Assembly (NCBI GenBank): GCA_017407765.1
Contig: JAFQVZ010000125.1
Location: forward strand, 1 to 15,108
Length of the DNA: 15,108 bases
Direction of reading: 5' to 3'
Source of the DNA: Clostridia bacterium
Lineage (GTDB): Bacteria; Bacillota; Clostridia; Oscillospirales; Butyricicoccaceae
A program made the position numbers and the translations under genes. Each line of letters starts with the position of its first letter. The first letter of the stretch is position 1. This document shows positions 6,437 to 14,271 of this stretch, piece after piece. The notes below the pieces were generated by a model, which made no database searches, had not been told where the DNA came from, and saw nothing but the letters and a program-made list of their open reading frames with translations.

Positions 6437-9400
6437 TTATTCGCCGTCAAGGTAGGGGTTGAAGGTCCTTGCCGTGCCTTTCATGTATTCGTAAACGGCG
6501 CTTATGTTGTTGTTCTGAGCATTGATGATGTTCATCGCCTGTGCCTTGGCAAGGATATCGCCTGCATTCTCGCCGCTCATTCTCATAACGATGCGGTGGT
6601 TGAAGCTTCCCTTATCTCTGATGGCTCTCATGTCGGTATAGAAGCCGCTTGATGTGTCGGTGGTGATGAACGTCATGATGCCGAGCTTAAAGCCTTCGTT
6701 GATCATCGTCAGCATATCTGCGCAGGCGTTGTAGGCCTGTGCGCCCTCGGGCAGCCCCATCGAATCGCAGACGAGGTTTCCGTCAAAGGAATCGCCCTCG
6801 CCGCCTTCGCTGTCTTCGCCGAGAAGCTTGTTGAGCCACTCGAGATCCTTATCGAATCTGCCGGATTTGGGTTCAGGCTTGGGCTCGGCAGCGGGAGCCG
6901 CCGCTCCGCCGCCGATTATGGCCATGAGCCTCATATACTCTTCCTCTGCCTCTTTGATCTCCTTTTCCCTGCGGGCTATTTCATCATCAGCCACATGAGC
7001 GCCGCCGCTATTGGGCACAGAAGCAGGCGCGGGCACAGAAGCAGGCTCCAAAGTCGGCGCAGGCTCGCTTGTCATGGTATCCCATGCCTGCTTTCGGTTC
7101 AGGCTCAGCGAGCCCAGATACTTATAGGTGCTGTCGGCATCGGGCATGATGACAAGAGTGCTCCACTGACGCGCCACCGAAGTCTCGGAATCAAAGCCGC
7201 TTGCCATGGCCTCGAGCTTCTCTGCCTTAAGGCCGATATAGCGGCAGACCTCGGCTGCGGTGGAATAGATCCTGCAGCCCTGCCTGCGGCAGTCGTTAAG
7301 GAAGCTCTTGTTGTTGGCATAGAACAAACTTCCCTTTCCGACGAGGATGACCACCTCGCGGCCTCTGCTGCGCGCATTCCTGATGATGCGCCTCATCATC
7401 GAGCGGCGCATCTCGCCGTTGTCGCCGACCATAAGGATGTTTTCGCCGTTTTTGGGTCTCATAATATTCATGTGGAAGCATCTGCCGAGGCCCTGATTCG
7501 AGCCGATGTAGACTCGCTCGCCCTCATGGGGTGTGATGGGAACGCGGTCCTCATAATCGGCAATATCCTCCGGGCTGTATTTATGGCGCTTCTGGCCCGA
7601 ATAGACCTCCAGCGGGCGGTCGTACCCGCCGATTCGCTCTCTGATCTCTATGAGCTTTGCCTCCACCTGTTCGTTTGTTGCGAACAGCGATCTTCCGTAT
7701 TCATAATATATTTTGCGTGAAAACTCGTCGTCAGCGCTGCCTTCTTCGTGCTTATAGATCATGGTTCCCTGAAGGGCCGACGAAAGGCTTACGATATTCC
7801 CCGACAGCTTCTCGTCGGGAGACGTGGGCATGCTGAGGTTTGTCTTTACCTCCGAGGCCGCATTTCTCATGGCGATCCTTATGGGGATAAGGCCCATAAC
7901 ATCGTCGCTGAGGCCTTTGAGGTTAGATACGAGCTGAGTGCAGAAGAGGATGTTTATGCCGTGGCTTCGTGCCTCATAAAGGATCTTTTCAAGCTTCTGC
8001 CTGTATTCGCTCTCGGCCGATACCGCGCGTGACATATTGTGGAACTCGTCGACGATGACCAGAAGCCTCGGCAGCATATATCCCGCCTTTCGGTATTTGC
8101 CATAGTCATTGATCGTCTTTCCGGTCTCCTCCTTCGCCTTTTGGAAGAGCCTTGCTCTGCGTTCCTTCTCCTGCAGGATGGTGTCGATAATGCTGTAGGA
8201 GATGGTCTCGCTGGGGTCGGCAACGATGTGGCGGACATGGGGCAGCCTGTTTATCTCGTATGCGTCAAACTGGTTGGTTTTATAGTCTACCAGCCACATT
8301 TCAAGCTCGTCGGGATGATAGTGCATGGCGCCGCCCATAATGATCGTGTTGAGCAGGCTGGTCTTGCCCGAACCGACATTACCGGTGATAAGGCCATAGC
8401 CCTTAAGGTCATGGTCCATCACGAACTCGACGATCTCGCCCTTTTCGTCCACCATTATGGGGAACCTCAGGTTCTTTTCGGCGCTTCTTATCTCGGGCAG
8501 GTAACCTGCGGGATAATACCTGTCATATCCCGTTTCGATGACCACCTTTTCCGAATATGCCTTGTTGAGCTCGTCGAAGAACTCAGGCGAGGGGCTGACC
8601 TCGATACGCTTGAAGGGAGGATATGTTCCATCCTCTCTGGTGGTCTTTACCAGCGAAAATGTCAGTTCATTGGAACGCGACAGCTTATCGTCGTTATTCT
8701 TCATAAAGCAGAAGCCGCTGACAATGCCGTCGCCGATGGCATCATTTACAAGGGCGCCGGAGTATCCCTCAAGCTTATCTGCCGTATTTCTCGAAATAAG
8801 CACGCCAATGCCGCATCTGTCTGCATTATGTATGATAACCTCAAGGTCATGGATGATCTGCGCCGTGTAGCCGTGGGGGAAATCGCAGAGGACAAGCATG
8901 GTATAATTGATCTGCTCGTTCTGATGCTCTTTGTTGTAATCATAAATATCCTCACAGCCCGATGCGGTGAGCTTATGCATCGTATCGGCCACATGAGAGG
9001 CAATGCCGGCGATCATGTCGCCTATCTCGCTTGTCTTGGTGCGGTATTCGACAACTCCGCAGCCCTTCGACTCCTTTGTGAGCCTGATAAGGCTTCCGAG
9101 GCTCGCTCCCTGATGGACGGGGTCGGCATAATACACCTTGATCGTGTTTTTGGGCATGAATCTGAGGTGTCTCAGGACGATATCACGGAAGACATCGCTT
9201 GTAGACAGCGTCTGTCCTTCGCACTCGGCATAGATTTTGACCATGCTCCACAGACTGTGGGTCAGAGGAAGAACATAAGAAAAAGGCTTCTTTCTGAAGC
9301 ACAGAAGATTACCCAGGAAACCGCCTGCGAACTCGATGGCATCATGTCTCCCTGCCGCGCTGTCCCAATTAAACAGGGGCTGATCGTTATAGGCGACCTC

Positions 9401-10234
9401 GGCGACATACTCAAGGTGCCGCCCTATCAGATACCGCTTGTTAAATCCGCATCCGTTATCCTCAGTGATCTCGGGCACAACGGGAGTATAATGCTGCCAG
9501 CCTTCCTTGTCGCCGATAAGCTCTGCCGACGAAGCATAATACTCGTTTATATCGTCATATTCGTCCTGACGGATGCCCTTTGATGCCGAGGCCTTTGTGC
9601 TCGCCACCTGATCGGCCAGAGCTCTGCGTCCTGCTTCAATCTGTCTTTTAATATCATTCTCATTTTTCTCAAGGGTCTCTCTCATCTCTGCCTCGATCGC
9701 TTTCTCGGCCTTCTCAAGCTCCCTGGTCAATCTGTCGGTGTCTTTGTTTATCTCATCTATACGCTTCTTCTCGCGGTCCAGCTTGATATAAAGCTGGCCT
9801 GCCATCTGGGTATTTGTATTCCAGCCATCCTCTCTGGCAAGCTTTTTGAGCGTGCTGCCTATGCCCCTAGAGGAGATCTTATTCAGGATCTCATATCCCT
9901 CATTGAGGTCAAAGGGCAGGCCGTCATCCTTGACAAAGGGGAACAGGATATTGCTTCTGGGCACATAGCGCCCCAGCATTCTTTCAAGGTCGGCTACCGC
10001 TTTGACATGTTCCAGCCATGCTCTTTCCTGAGCATATATCCTTTCCTTGGCCTCGCTGTACTTCTTATCAAAAGCCACCGCCTGATCTGAGAGGAGCTTT
10101 TTATATGCTTCTGTTTGCCTTTCCTCTTCTTCCTGACGTGTTTCATAAAGCTCCACTATGGCATTATTCATAACGAAGATCTTGGAATAAAGGTCTTTAA
10201 GTTTATCGGTCAGCTCCCAGTAATTATACGACAT
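6437..10234 (-). CDS. FtsK/SpoIIIE-family (EssC-like) ATPase with N-terminal coiled coil
   Basis: 1265 residues. Residues 1-85 and 140-215 are charged, coiled-coil-like. Residues about 260-540 look like a P-loop fold without a Walker A, containing a Walker B-like strand YTMLVLCDFPHG. Residues about 580-860 are an active FtsK/SpoIIIE ATPase: Walker A GNVGSGKTS (618-626), WLVDYKTNQF, Walker B LLVIVDEF (724-731) and a sensor-like ILFCTQ. Residues about 905-1265 form a third unit whose P-loop is degenerate (MVGDNGEMRRSM, 935-946), interrupted by a Pro/Ala/Glu linker at 1055-1125, then LGIMTFITTDTS and FNHRIVMRMS. Tandem units with degenerate members resemble EssC/EccC of type VII secretion, but no transmembrane segment or FHA domain is visible and there is no DNA-translocase gamma domain. 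Strong GGGGGGAGAG site; central gene of the operon. Likely moves or unfolds proteins. Confidence 0.9.
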   Translation of the reverse strand: MSYNYWELTDKLKDLYSKIFVMNNAIVELYETRQEEEERQTEAYKKLLSDQAVAFDKKYSEAKERIYAQERAWLEHVKAVADLERMLGRYVPRSNILFPFVKDDGLPFDLNEGYEILNKISSRGIGSTLKKLAREDGWNTNTQMAGQLYIKLDREKKRIDEINKDTDRLTRELEKAEKAIEAEMRETLEKNENDIKRQIEAGRRALADQVASTKASASKGIRQDEYDDINEYYASSAELIGDKEGWQHYTPVVPEITEDNGCGFNKRYLIGRHLEYVAEVAYNDQPLFNWDSAAGRHDAIEFAGGFLGNLLCFRKKPFSYVLPLTHSLWSMVKIYAECEGQTLSTSDVFRDIVLRHLRFMPKNTIKVYYADPVHQGASLGSLIRLTKESKGCGVVEYRTKTSEIGDMIAGIASHVADTMHKLTASGCEDIYDYNKEHQNEQINYTMLVLCDFPHGYTAQIIHDLEVIIHNADRCGIGVLISRNTADKLEGYSGALVNDAIGDGIVSGFCFMKNNDDKLSRSNELTFSLVKTTREDGTYPPFKRIEVSPSPEFFDELNKAYSEKVVIETGYDRYYPAGYLPEIRSAEKNLRFPIMVDEKGEIVEFVMDHDLKGYGLITGNVGSGKTSLLNTIIMGGAMHYHPDELEMWLVDYKTNQFDAYEINRLPHVRHIVADPSETISYSIIDTILQEKERRARLFQKAKEETGKTINDYGKYRKAGYMLPRLLVIVDEFHNMSRAVSAESEYRQKLEKILYEARSHGINILFCTQLVSNLKGLSDDVMGLIPIRIAMRNAASEVKTNLSMPTSPDEKLSGNIVSLSSALQGTMIYKHEEGSADDEFSRKIYYEYGRSLFATNEQVEAKLIEIRERIGGYDRPLEVYSGQKRHKYSPEDIADYEDRVPITPHEGERVYIGSNQGLGRCFHMNIMRPKNGENILMVGDNGEMRRSMMRRIIRNARSRGREVVILVGKGSLFYANNKSFLNDCRRQGCRIYSTAAEVCRYIGLKAEKLEAMASGFDSETSVARQWSTLVIMPDADSTYKYLGSLSLNRKQAWDTMTSEPAPTLEPASVPAPASVPNSGGAHVADDEIARREKEIKEAEEEYMRLMAIIGGGAAAPAAEPKPEPKSGRFDKDLEWLNKLLGEDSEGGEGDSFDGNLVCDSMGLPEGAQAYNACADMLTMINEGFKLGIMTFITTDTSSGFYTDMRAIRDKGSFNHRIVMRMSGENAGDILAKAQAMNIINAQNNNISAVYEYMKGTARTFNPYLDGE

Positions 10235-10248
10235 CTCTCTCCCCCCTA

Positions 10249-10488
10249 TCAGCTTATATCATTTCCGTCGTCACAGCTCAGGCCGGTCAGCCTTTTCGCA
10301 AGGTCGGTGCACCTGTCCATGACGCCCGAAAGGTTGTCTATATTGGTGTAGATATCCTCGGCATATCGGCGCATGAGGTTGTAATAACGCACCTCGTAGT
10401 TCTTCTGTGCCTTGCACTTCCACGAGTTCTGCTTTATATCATCCCACTTCTCCTCAAGGAGGATGTGGGCCTTTTTGCTGTTATCCAT
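10249..10488 (-). CDS. Small WXG100-like protein upstream of the ATPase (79 residues)
   Basis: 79 residues, mostly helical. NSWKCKAQKNYEVRYY (21-36) resembles the WXG100 turn W-x-G-x-A followed four residues later by an aromatic, with Cys replacing Gly. The second helix contains YTNID (47-51), a Y-x-x-x-D like the export signal of type VII substrates, though here inside the helix rather than in a C-terminal tail. It starts nine bases after the phosphatase stop and ends 14 bases before the ATPase, the usual place for a WXG100 gene beside its ATPase. Ribosome binding site is weak (AGGGCG), suggesting coupling. Family call is tentative. Confidence 0.7.
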   Translation of the reverse strand: MDNSKKAHILLEEKWDDIKQNSWKCKAQKNYEVRYYNLMRRYAEDIYTNIDNLSGVMDRCTDLAKRLTGLSCDDGNDIS

Positions 10489-10497
10489 CGCCCTAGC

Positions 10498-11733
10498 CTA
10501 CCTTTTTTTCACATCGTCCCAGATCTCGCTGTCCCACTCGGCCTTCACAGCTGCCGCTTTTTCTGCCTCTGCTGCTGCGGCAAGCTCTCTTGCCTTCTCG
10601 CGGTCGGCCCTGATCGCGGCTTCAAGCTGCGCTATCTCGTCCTTTAGTGCGGAAGCCTCGTCCGACTCCTGATCTCCAAGCCTTACCAGCCTGCGGTTGA
10701 GCCTGCGCAGCTCATGGGTGCGCTCCACCCTCATCCTCTGCTCCATAAGCTCATCTCTGACCCCATTAAGCAGCTCGCTGTCGAGGATTGCGGCGATCGA
10801 AACGTCGTCTCCGCTTCCCTTTTCGGTCATCACCGGCAGGAAGGCCTCGAGCTCGCTCTTCATGTTTTCGGCTCCGTTATCCACCGCCTCTGTGCAGATA
10901 TTCGCATAAAGCTCAAACAGCTCTTCGGTTCGGGGATAGGAATTATCCACGCCGTCGGTGCCGATAAAGGCCGCGGCAGGCAGGTCGGTGGTGTAGAAGA
11001 ACCTGAACTCGTCGATGGCGCTGCGGTCGCACATGGATGTCACCACGCTGGCCTCGCACTTGTCGTTCCAGGGGATGGGCTTGTCCATATGTCCCCTTCG
11101 GCTGACGGTGACACACTCGCCGTCGCCGTTGCGGATGGCCAGCATATATTCCTCTGTGATCAGCAGGGCTATCAGAGTCGCGCCGTAGGCATGCTCGGCC
11201 TGCTCGCCGGCAAGATAGCTCTCGCGGTATTTGTCCGACACGTTTTTGACTTCATCCTCGGTGAAGGGGCAGGCCTTCACGTCTTCATTAACGGCATCGC
11301 GCCAGCGCATGATGATGTTTTTGCACAGCATCGAAACGACCTCGTTTGCCCTGCGCGAGCCGACAATATGCTCGGCTCTGATCTCCGAGGCAAAATCGTG
11401 CATTGCATCCAGCGCGGCCCTGCAGGCAAAGCGCGAGCCGCGGTCGCTTCTTACGAAGTTGCGGCTGCCGTGGCCGTCAGACACCGCAATGATAAGGAAT
11501 CCATCGCCTTCTGCGGTCTCGGCCCAGTCCTGGCAGAGGGTGCCCTCTTTTTTATGGCTGTGTCCGATGGAGCTGACTGCAAACGCATGCCGGCGGATGC
11601 TCTTCTCAGCAGGAGCAGGCTCACGAGCGGCTTCTTTTTCCTCTGTATGCTCATCGGGTGCTTTTGCCGCTCCCATACCGAGCTTTGATGCAACGCTCAG
11701 CAGAGCGATCTTAAGTTTATCCAGCTTTCCCAT
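10498..11733 (-). CDS. PP2C-family Ser/Thr phosphatase with C-terminal coiled coil
   Basis: 411 residues. Metal-dependent phosphatase expected to reverse phosphorylation by the kinase of the same operon. Motifs in order: CQDW (D69), VSDGHGS (D86-G87), AYGATLIALLI, IRNGDGE, FIGTDGVD and GSGDDVSIA; together these supply the metal-binding aspartates, so activity is likely. Before the domain, residues 1-45 hold a short amphipathic segment (KLKIALLSVASKLG) and a Glu/Ala/Pro linker, not a convincing signal peptide. Residues about 326-411 are a charged coiled coil (Arg/Glu/Ala-rich) that could tether it to another component. The ATG lies six bases after the vWA stop; no strong ribosome binding site, so translational coupling is likely. 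Confidence 0.92.
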   Translation of the reverse strand: MGKLDKLKIALLSVASKLGMGAAKAPDEHTEEKEAAREPAPAEKSIRRHAFAVSSIGHSHKKEGTLCQDWAETAEGDGFLIIAVSDGHGSRNFVRSDRGSRFACRAALDAMHDFASEIRAEHIVGSRRANEVVSMLCKNIIMRWRDAVNEDVKACPFTEDEVKNVSDKYRESYLAGEQAEHAYGATLIALLITEEYMLAIRNGDGECVTVSRRGHMDKPIPWNDKCEASVVTSMCDRSAIDEFRFFYTTDLPAAAFIGTDGVDNSYPRTEELFELYANICTEAVDNGAENMKSELEAFLPVMTEKGSGDDVSIAAILDSELLNGVRDELMEQRMRVERTHELRRLNRRLVRLGDQESDEASALKDEIAQLEAAIRADREKARELAAAAEAEKAAAVKAEWDSEIWDDVKKR

Positions 11734-11739
11734 AGCTTA

Positions 11740-12702
11740 TTACCAATCGTTGTCGTCGGCAAAGGGGTCTGCGACCTTTGCCTTTGTCTTGCCCGAAGCC
11801 GAAGCGGCGGCAGTGCCGTTAGCTCCGCCTGCAGGTGTGCCGGTGCTGCCGCCCAGCGATTTGAGGTGAGCGACAAGGCCCTTATACGTAGGCTCAAGGT
11901 CATTTCCCGAAGGAACGCCGACCTTGGCAAGATAGCTTTCGATCTCTGCTGCGGTGTTTCCGTCCACCGAGGCCTCACCGCGCTCCTTTATCATGTGTGC
12001 AAGCTCGCTTATTACCTGCTTTTTCTTATCTTCCTGCTGGCGCCTGATCTGATCTGCGATCTCCTTTTCGTCCACCTTGGTGCCGGCCGTCTGGCTGCGG
12101 CTCTGCATCTTGGAGGATACCGTCGCGACATTTACGATGAGGTGCTTAAGGTCTTCCTTCTGTCCGTTGCAGGAAAGAACGGTCTCGATATTGCCGGTGA
12201 ACTCCGACAGGGTCTGGATCGATGCCTTGTCGACGGCAATGGCGATCTTCTGCGCCTCTCTGTACCAGTTGTTGTGCTGAAGGACGGCAAGGCCCGAACG
12301 ATAGTCGTCGGTGGGTTCGCCGTCGCTGAGCAGGATGATGACGGGGGCATAGTTGCCGGCCGCGCCGTCCATGAACTCTTTTCTCGAGAGCCTGTTTTCA
12401 AGCTCGCGGAAGGCCGCGCCCATGTCGGTGAGGCCCGAGGCCTTCATATCGGTCCACTGGAAATGGTCGAGGTCCTGAACACCTCCGCCTATCCATCTGC
12501 AGCCGCTGGAAAAGGCCAGCACGCCAATGCGGATCTCGGCATCGGCATTCTCGTCCGATATATTTCTGAGAAGAGGGATCATCTCTTCGATAGCTCCGTT
12601 AACCTTGCCGATGTTGCCGCTGACTGCCATCGAACCCGAACAGTCGACAAGAAGGAAGAGGGTCATAACTTTTCTGGGTATGCTTGTTCCGAATGCGGGC
12701 AT
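11740..12702 (-). CDS. TerY-like von Willebrand factor A (vWA) protein
   Basis: 320 residues. An N-terminal vWA domain (about 12-195) with complete MIDAS metal site: DCSGSM (D20, S22, S24), T92 in GLTDMG, and D127 in LLSDGEPTDD. The sequence pattern (IGVLAFSSG, LTDMGAAFREL, PVIILLSDGEPTDDY) is that of TerY-type cytosolic vWA proteins; no signal peptide or sortase motif. A charged helical stretch (200-228) leads to a module at about 230-285 (IESYLAKVGVPSG, YKGLVAHLKSLGGSTGT) that recurs in the divergent gene at 14272. The tail is Ala/Gly/Ser-rich and ends acidic (ADPFADDNDW). AAGGAG seven bases before the start. With the kinase and phosphatase it forms a TerY-P-type triad. Confidence 0.92.
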   Translation of the reverse strand: MPAFGTSIPRKVMTLFLLVDCSGSMAVSGNIGKVNGAIEEMIPLLRNISDENADAEIRIGVLAFSSGCRWIGGGVQDLDHFQWTDMKASGLTDMGAAFRELENRLSRKEFMDGAAGNYAPVIILLSDGEPTDDYRSGLAVLQHNNWYREAQKIAIAVDKASIQTLSEFTGNIETVLSCNGQKEDLKHLIVNVATVSSKMQSRSQTAGTKVDEKEIADQIRRQQEDKKKQVISELAHMIKERGEASVDGNTAAEIESYLAKVGVPSGNDLEPTYKGLVAHLKSLGGSTGTPAGGANGTAAASASGKTKAKVADPFADDNDW

Positions 12703-12727
12703 ATTTATTCTCCTTTTTATCCGTCTT

Positions 12728-14044
12728 TTAAATTATCTCAAACTCTGCGCCGAAAACACTTGCCTTTATCCCGGCCTTTGCCGGCATCCTCTCGCCCGGG
12801 GCAAGAAGCCTCTCGGCTCCCGAGGATGTGATGCAGCGCCATGTTTCGCCGCTCACATTAACGATATAATCTCTGCCGGGGAAGCCCTCGGTTCCCACCA
12901 CCTCAAACACGGGGTCCAGCGCCTCGCGCTCGGGGCATTCATAAAGCTGCGCCTTGCGCACCAGCATTCCGGGATACACCGGCATCGAATACTTCTTAAG
13001 CTTTATTTCTCTGAAAAGGGGCAGCTCGTCTCCGCAGGCGGCGCAGACGGCGTCGGTCGAGCTCACAAACTCTTCGTTGCCGCAGGAGGGGCAGCGGCAG
13101 ATGGTGTTTCTGAACCTGAGCAGAACATCGAGCCACTCGCGCTCCACAAGGCGAGCTCCCTTATATCCGCCATTTTCAAAGGTCATCGACCCCTTTGTAA
13201 AGCTGCGTATGTATGCCTTTCTGAGATATTCGGGCAGCTCGCTCCATATTGCCGCAGCATGGTCGCCCACCCCCTTAACGGGAGGGTTAGAGCCATCCTC
13301 GGGGTCGAACACAAAGATCGGCGCCCTGCCATAAAACTCGCGCTCGTTCTCAGCCGTCATGCAGGCCGGAGTCGAATATTCACCCTCGAGGGGATGAAGA
13401 TACATAAGCATCATAAACAGTATGACCGACATCGAAAAACGGTCGGTATACTTATCGGGCATCTTCTGCCCCAGCACCACCTCGGGCGCCATATATCTCT
13501 GCTTGCCGAGGATTCCGGTGACGTTGCCCTCATAGGCTGCGTTGTCGTTGTCGCAGATAAGGCACTCGCCCGTGTCGGGATCAAAGAAGAAGTTGCCGTC
13601 GTTCAGGTCCTGATAGCTATAGCCGCTGTTATGCAGTATCCTGAAGGCATTGACAAGGTTGAGCATGGCATCCACCGTCACCCTGAAGCTCTTAAATCTT
13701 GCCTTGCGGCCCACCAGCAGCACCGAAAGCTCCTTGAAACGGTCGGGCCTCAGATCCATGATGTATCCGAAGCTGCCGTGGGTGATGTTGGTTATATCCT
13801 TAGGCCAGAGGAAATCATCCGAAGGAGGGCCGTTGTCTATATTTTTACACAGGTTGTCATAAAACTGCTGGCGCTGCTCGATGGATTTGAAGGTGGTTTC
13901 GTGATACCACTTAAGGGCCATCTTTTTTCCGTCGTAATCGACGAGATAGACGGTGCCCTGCCCGCCCGAGCCCAGCTCTTTGATGATCCTGGCTTTTCTG
14001 AAGTCGCGTGTTTCTATACTTACTCCGGTGTATGGCTTTGCCAT
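12728..14044 (-). CDS. Ser/Thr protein kinase with zinc ribbon
   Basis: 438 residues from the ATG at 14044, which has GGGGGG six bases upstream; a TTG 21 codons earlier falls in the promoter -35 and is rejected. Kinase motifs: glycine loop GSGGQGTVYLV (25-35), K45 in MALKW, catalytic loop YQDLNDGN (D146, N151) in place of HRD, metal-binding D165 in CDND in place of DFG, and MAPE (185-188). The catalytic residues are present, so it is probably active, as a non-RD-type kinase. A zinc ribbon follows (C318, C321, C334, C337), then a C-terminal beta-rich domain of about 90 residues that may be FHA-like. No transmembrane segment. First gene of the operon; together with the vWA and PP2C genes it matches the TerY-P triad described for tellurium-resistance-type stress systems. 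Confidence 0.93.
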   Translation of the reverse strand: MAKPYTGVSIETRDFRKARIIKELGSGGQGTVYLVDYDGKKMALKWYHETTFKSIEQRQQFYDNLCKNIDNGPPSDDFLWPKDITNITHGSFGYIMDLRPDRFKELSVLLVGRKARFKSFRVTVDAMLNLVNAFRILHNSGYSYQDLNDGNFFFDPDTGECLICDNDNAAYEGNVTGILGKQRYMAPEVVLGQKMPDKYTDRFSMSVILFMMLMYLHPLEGEYSTPACMTAENEREFYGRAPIFVFDPEDGSNPPVKGVGDHAAAIWSELPEYLRKAYIRSFTKGSMTFENGGYKGARLVEREWLDVLLRFRNTICRCPSCGNEEFVSSTDAVCAACGDELPLFREIKLKKYSMPVYPGMLVRKAQLYECPEREALDPVFEVVGTEGFPGRDYIVNVSGETWRCITSSGAERLLAPGERMPAKAGIKASVFGAEFEII

Positions 14045-14050
14045 AAATAT

Positions 14051-14056
14051 CCCCCC
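14051..14056 (-). promoter_or_regulatory. Ribosome binding site deciding the kinase start
   Basis: GGGGGG on the - strand six bases before the ATG at 14044. It supports that start over the TTG at 14107. Confidence 0.6.
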
Positions 14057-14079
14057 GAAAAACTTGTGATTATTCTTAT

Positions 14080-14107
14080 ATTTTACCACATCGGTTAGTC
14101 TTTTCAA
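14080..14107 (-). promoter_or_regulatory. Promoter of the 13-gene minus-strand operon
   Basis: On the - strand TTGAAA (14107-14102, one mismatch to TTGACA) is separated by 16 bases from TAAAAT (14085-14080, one mismatch to TATAAT). It lies about 35 bases before the kinase start and is the only convincing promoter I see upstream of the operon, whose later genes are too tightly packed for others. Confidence 0.7.
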
Positions 14108-14181
14108 ACTTTATCAAAAAATAATATACACAAAAAATCCTATATTTAATGTATATATATGCTAAAAAGCCAAAATTAAAA

Positions 14182-14196
14182 GGGGATTTTGTCCCC
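14182..14196. repeat. GGGGA-N5-TCCCC inverted repeat in the divergent promoter region
   Basis: GGGGA (14182-14186) and TCCCC (14192-14196) are perfect inverted arms around TTTTG, in otherwise AT-rich DNA just before the -35 of the rightward promoter. Position suits an operator; a chance match cannot be excluded because the arms are only five bases. Confidence 0.4.
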
Positions 14197-14203
14197 CTTC
14201 CCC

Positions 14204-14232
14204 TTGACGCATTATGCTTATTTTCTTATTAT
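14204..14232 (+). promoter_or_regulatory. Promoter of the divergent zinc-ribbon gene
   Basis: TTGACG (14204-14209) and TATTAT (14227-14232) separated by the ideal 17 bases, each one mismatch from consensus. The gene start at 14272 follows 39 bases later. Confidence 0.75.
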
Positions 14233-14271
14233 TCTAATATATCACAAATCACTCCAAGGAGCTGAATATAC

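Noticed and set aside
8039..9583. Long + strand open frame antisense to the ATPase
   Set aside because: The - strand frame has Walker A and B motifs and continuous homology; the antisense product has no domain and no ribosome binding site.
6437..10234. Chromosome-partitioning FtsK/SpoIIIE DNA translocase
   Set aside because: No N-terminal membrane domain, no C-terminal winged-helix gamma domain, three P-loop-like units, and neighbours of type VII rather than cell-division type.
10498..11733. N-terminal signal peptide on the phosphatase
   Set aside because: The hydrophobic run is short and amphipathic with interspersed lysines, and no cleavage site is visible; the partners are cytosolic.
12527..14098. 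Long + strand open frame antisense to the kinase and vWA genes
   Set aside because: It runs opposite genes with complete kinase and MIDAS motifs, has no recognisable domain of its own and crosses the gap between them; GC-rich codon bias creates such frames.
14045..14107. TTG start giving the kinase 21 extra residues
   Set aside because: The TTG is part of the -35 element, the extension has no conserved feature, and the ATG at 14044 has a good ribosome binding site.
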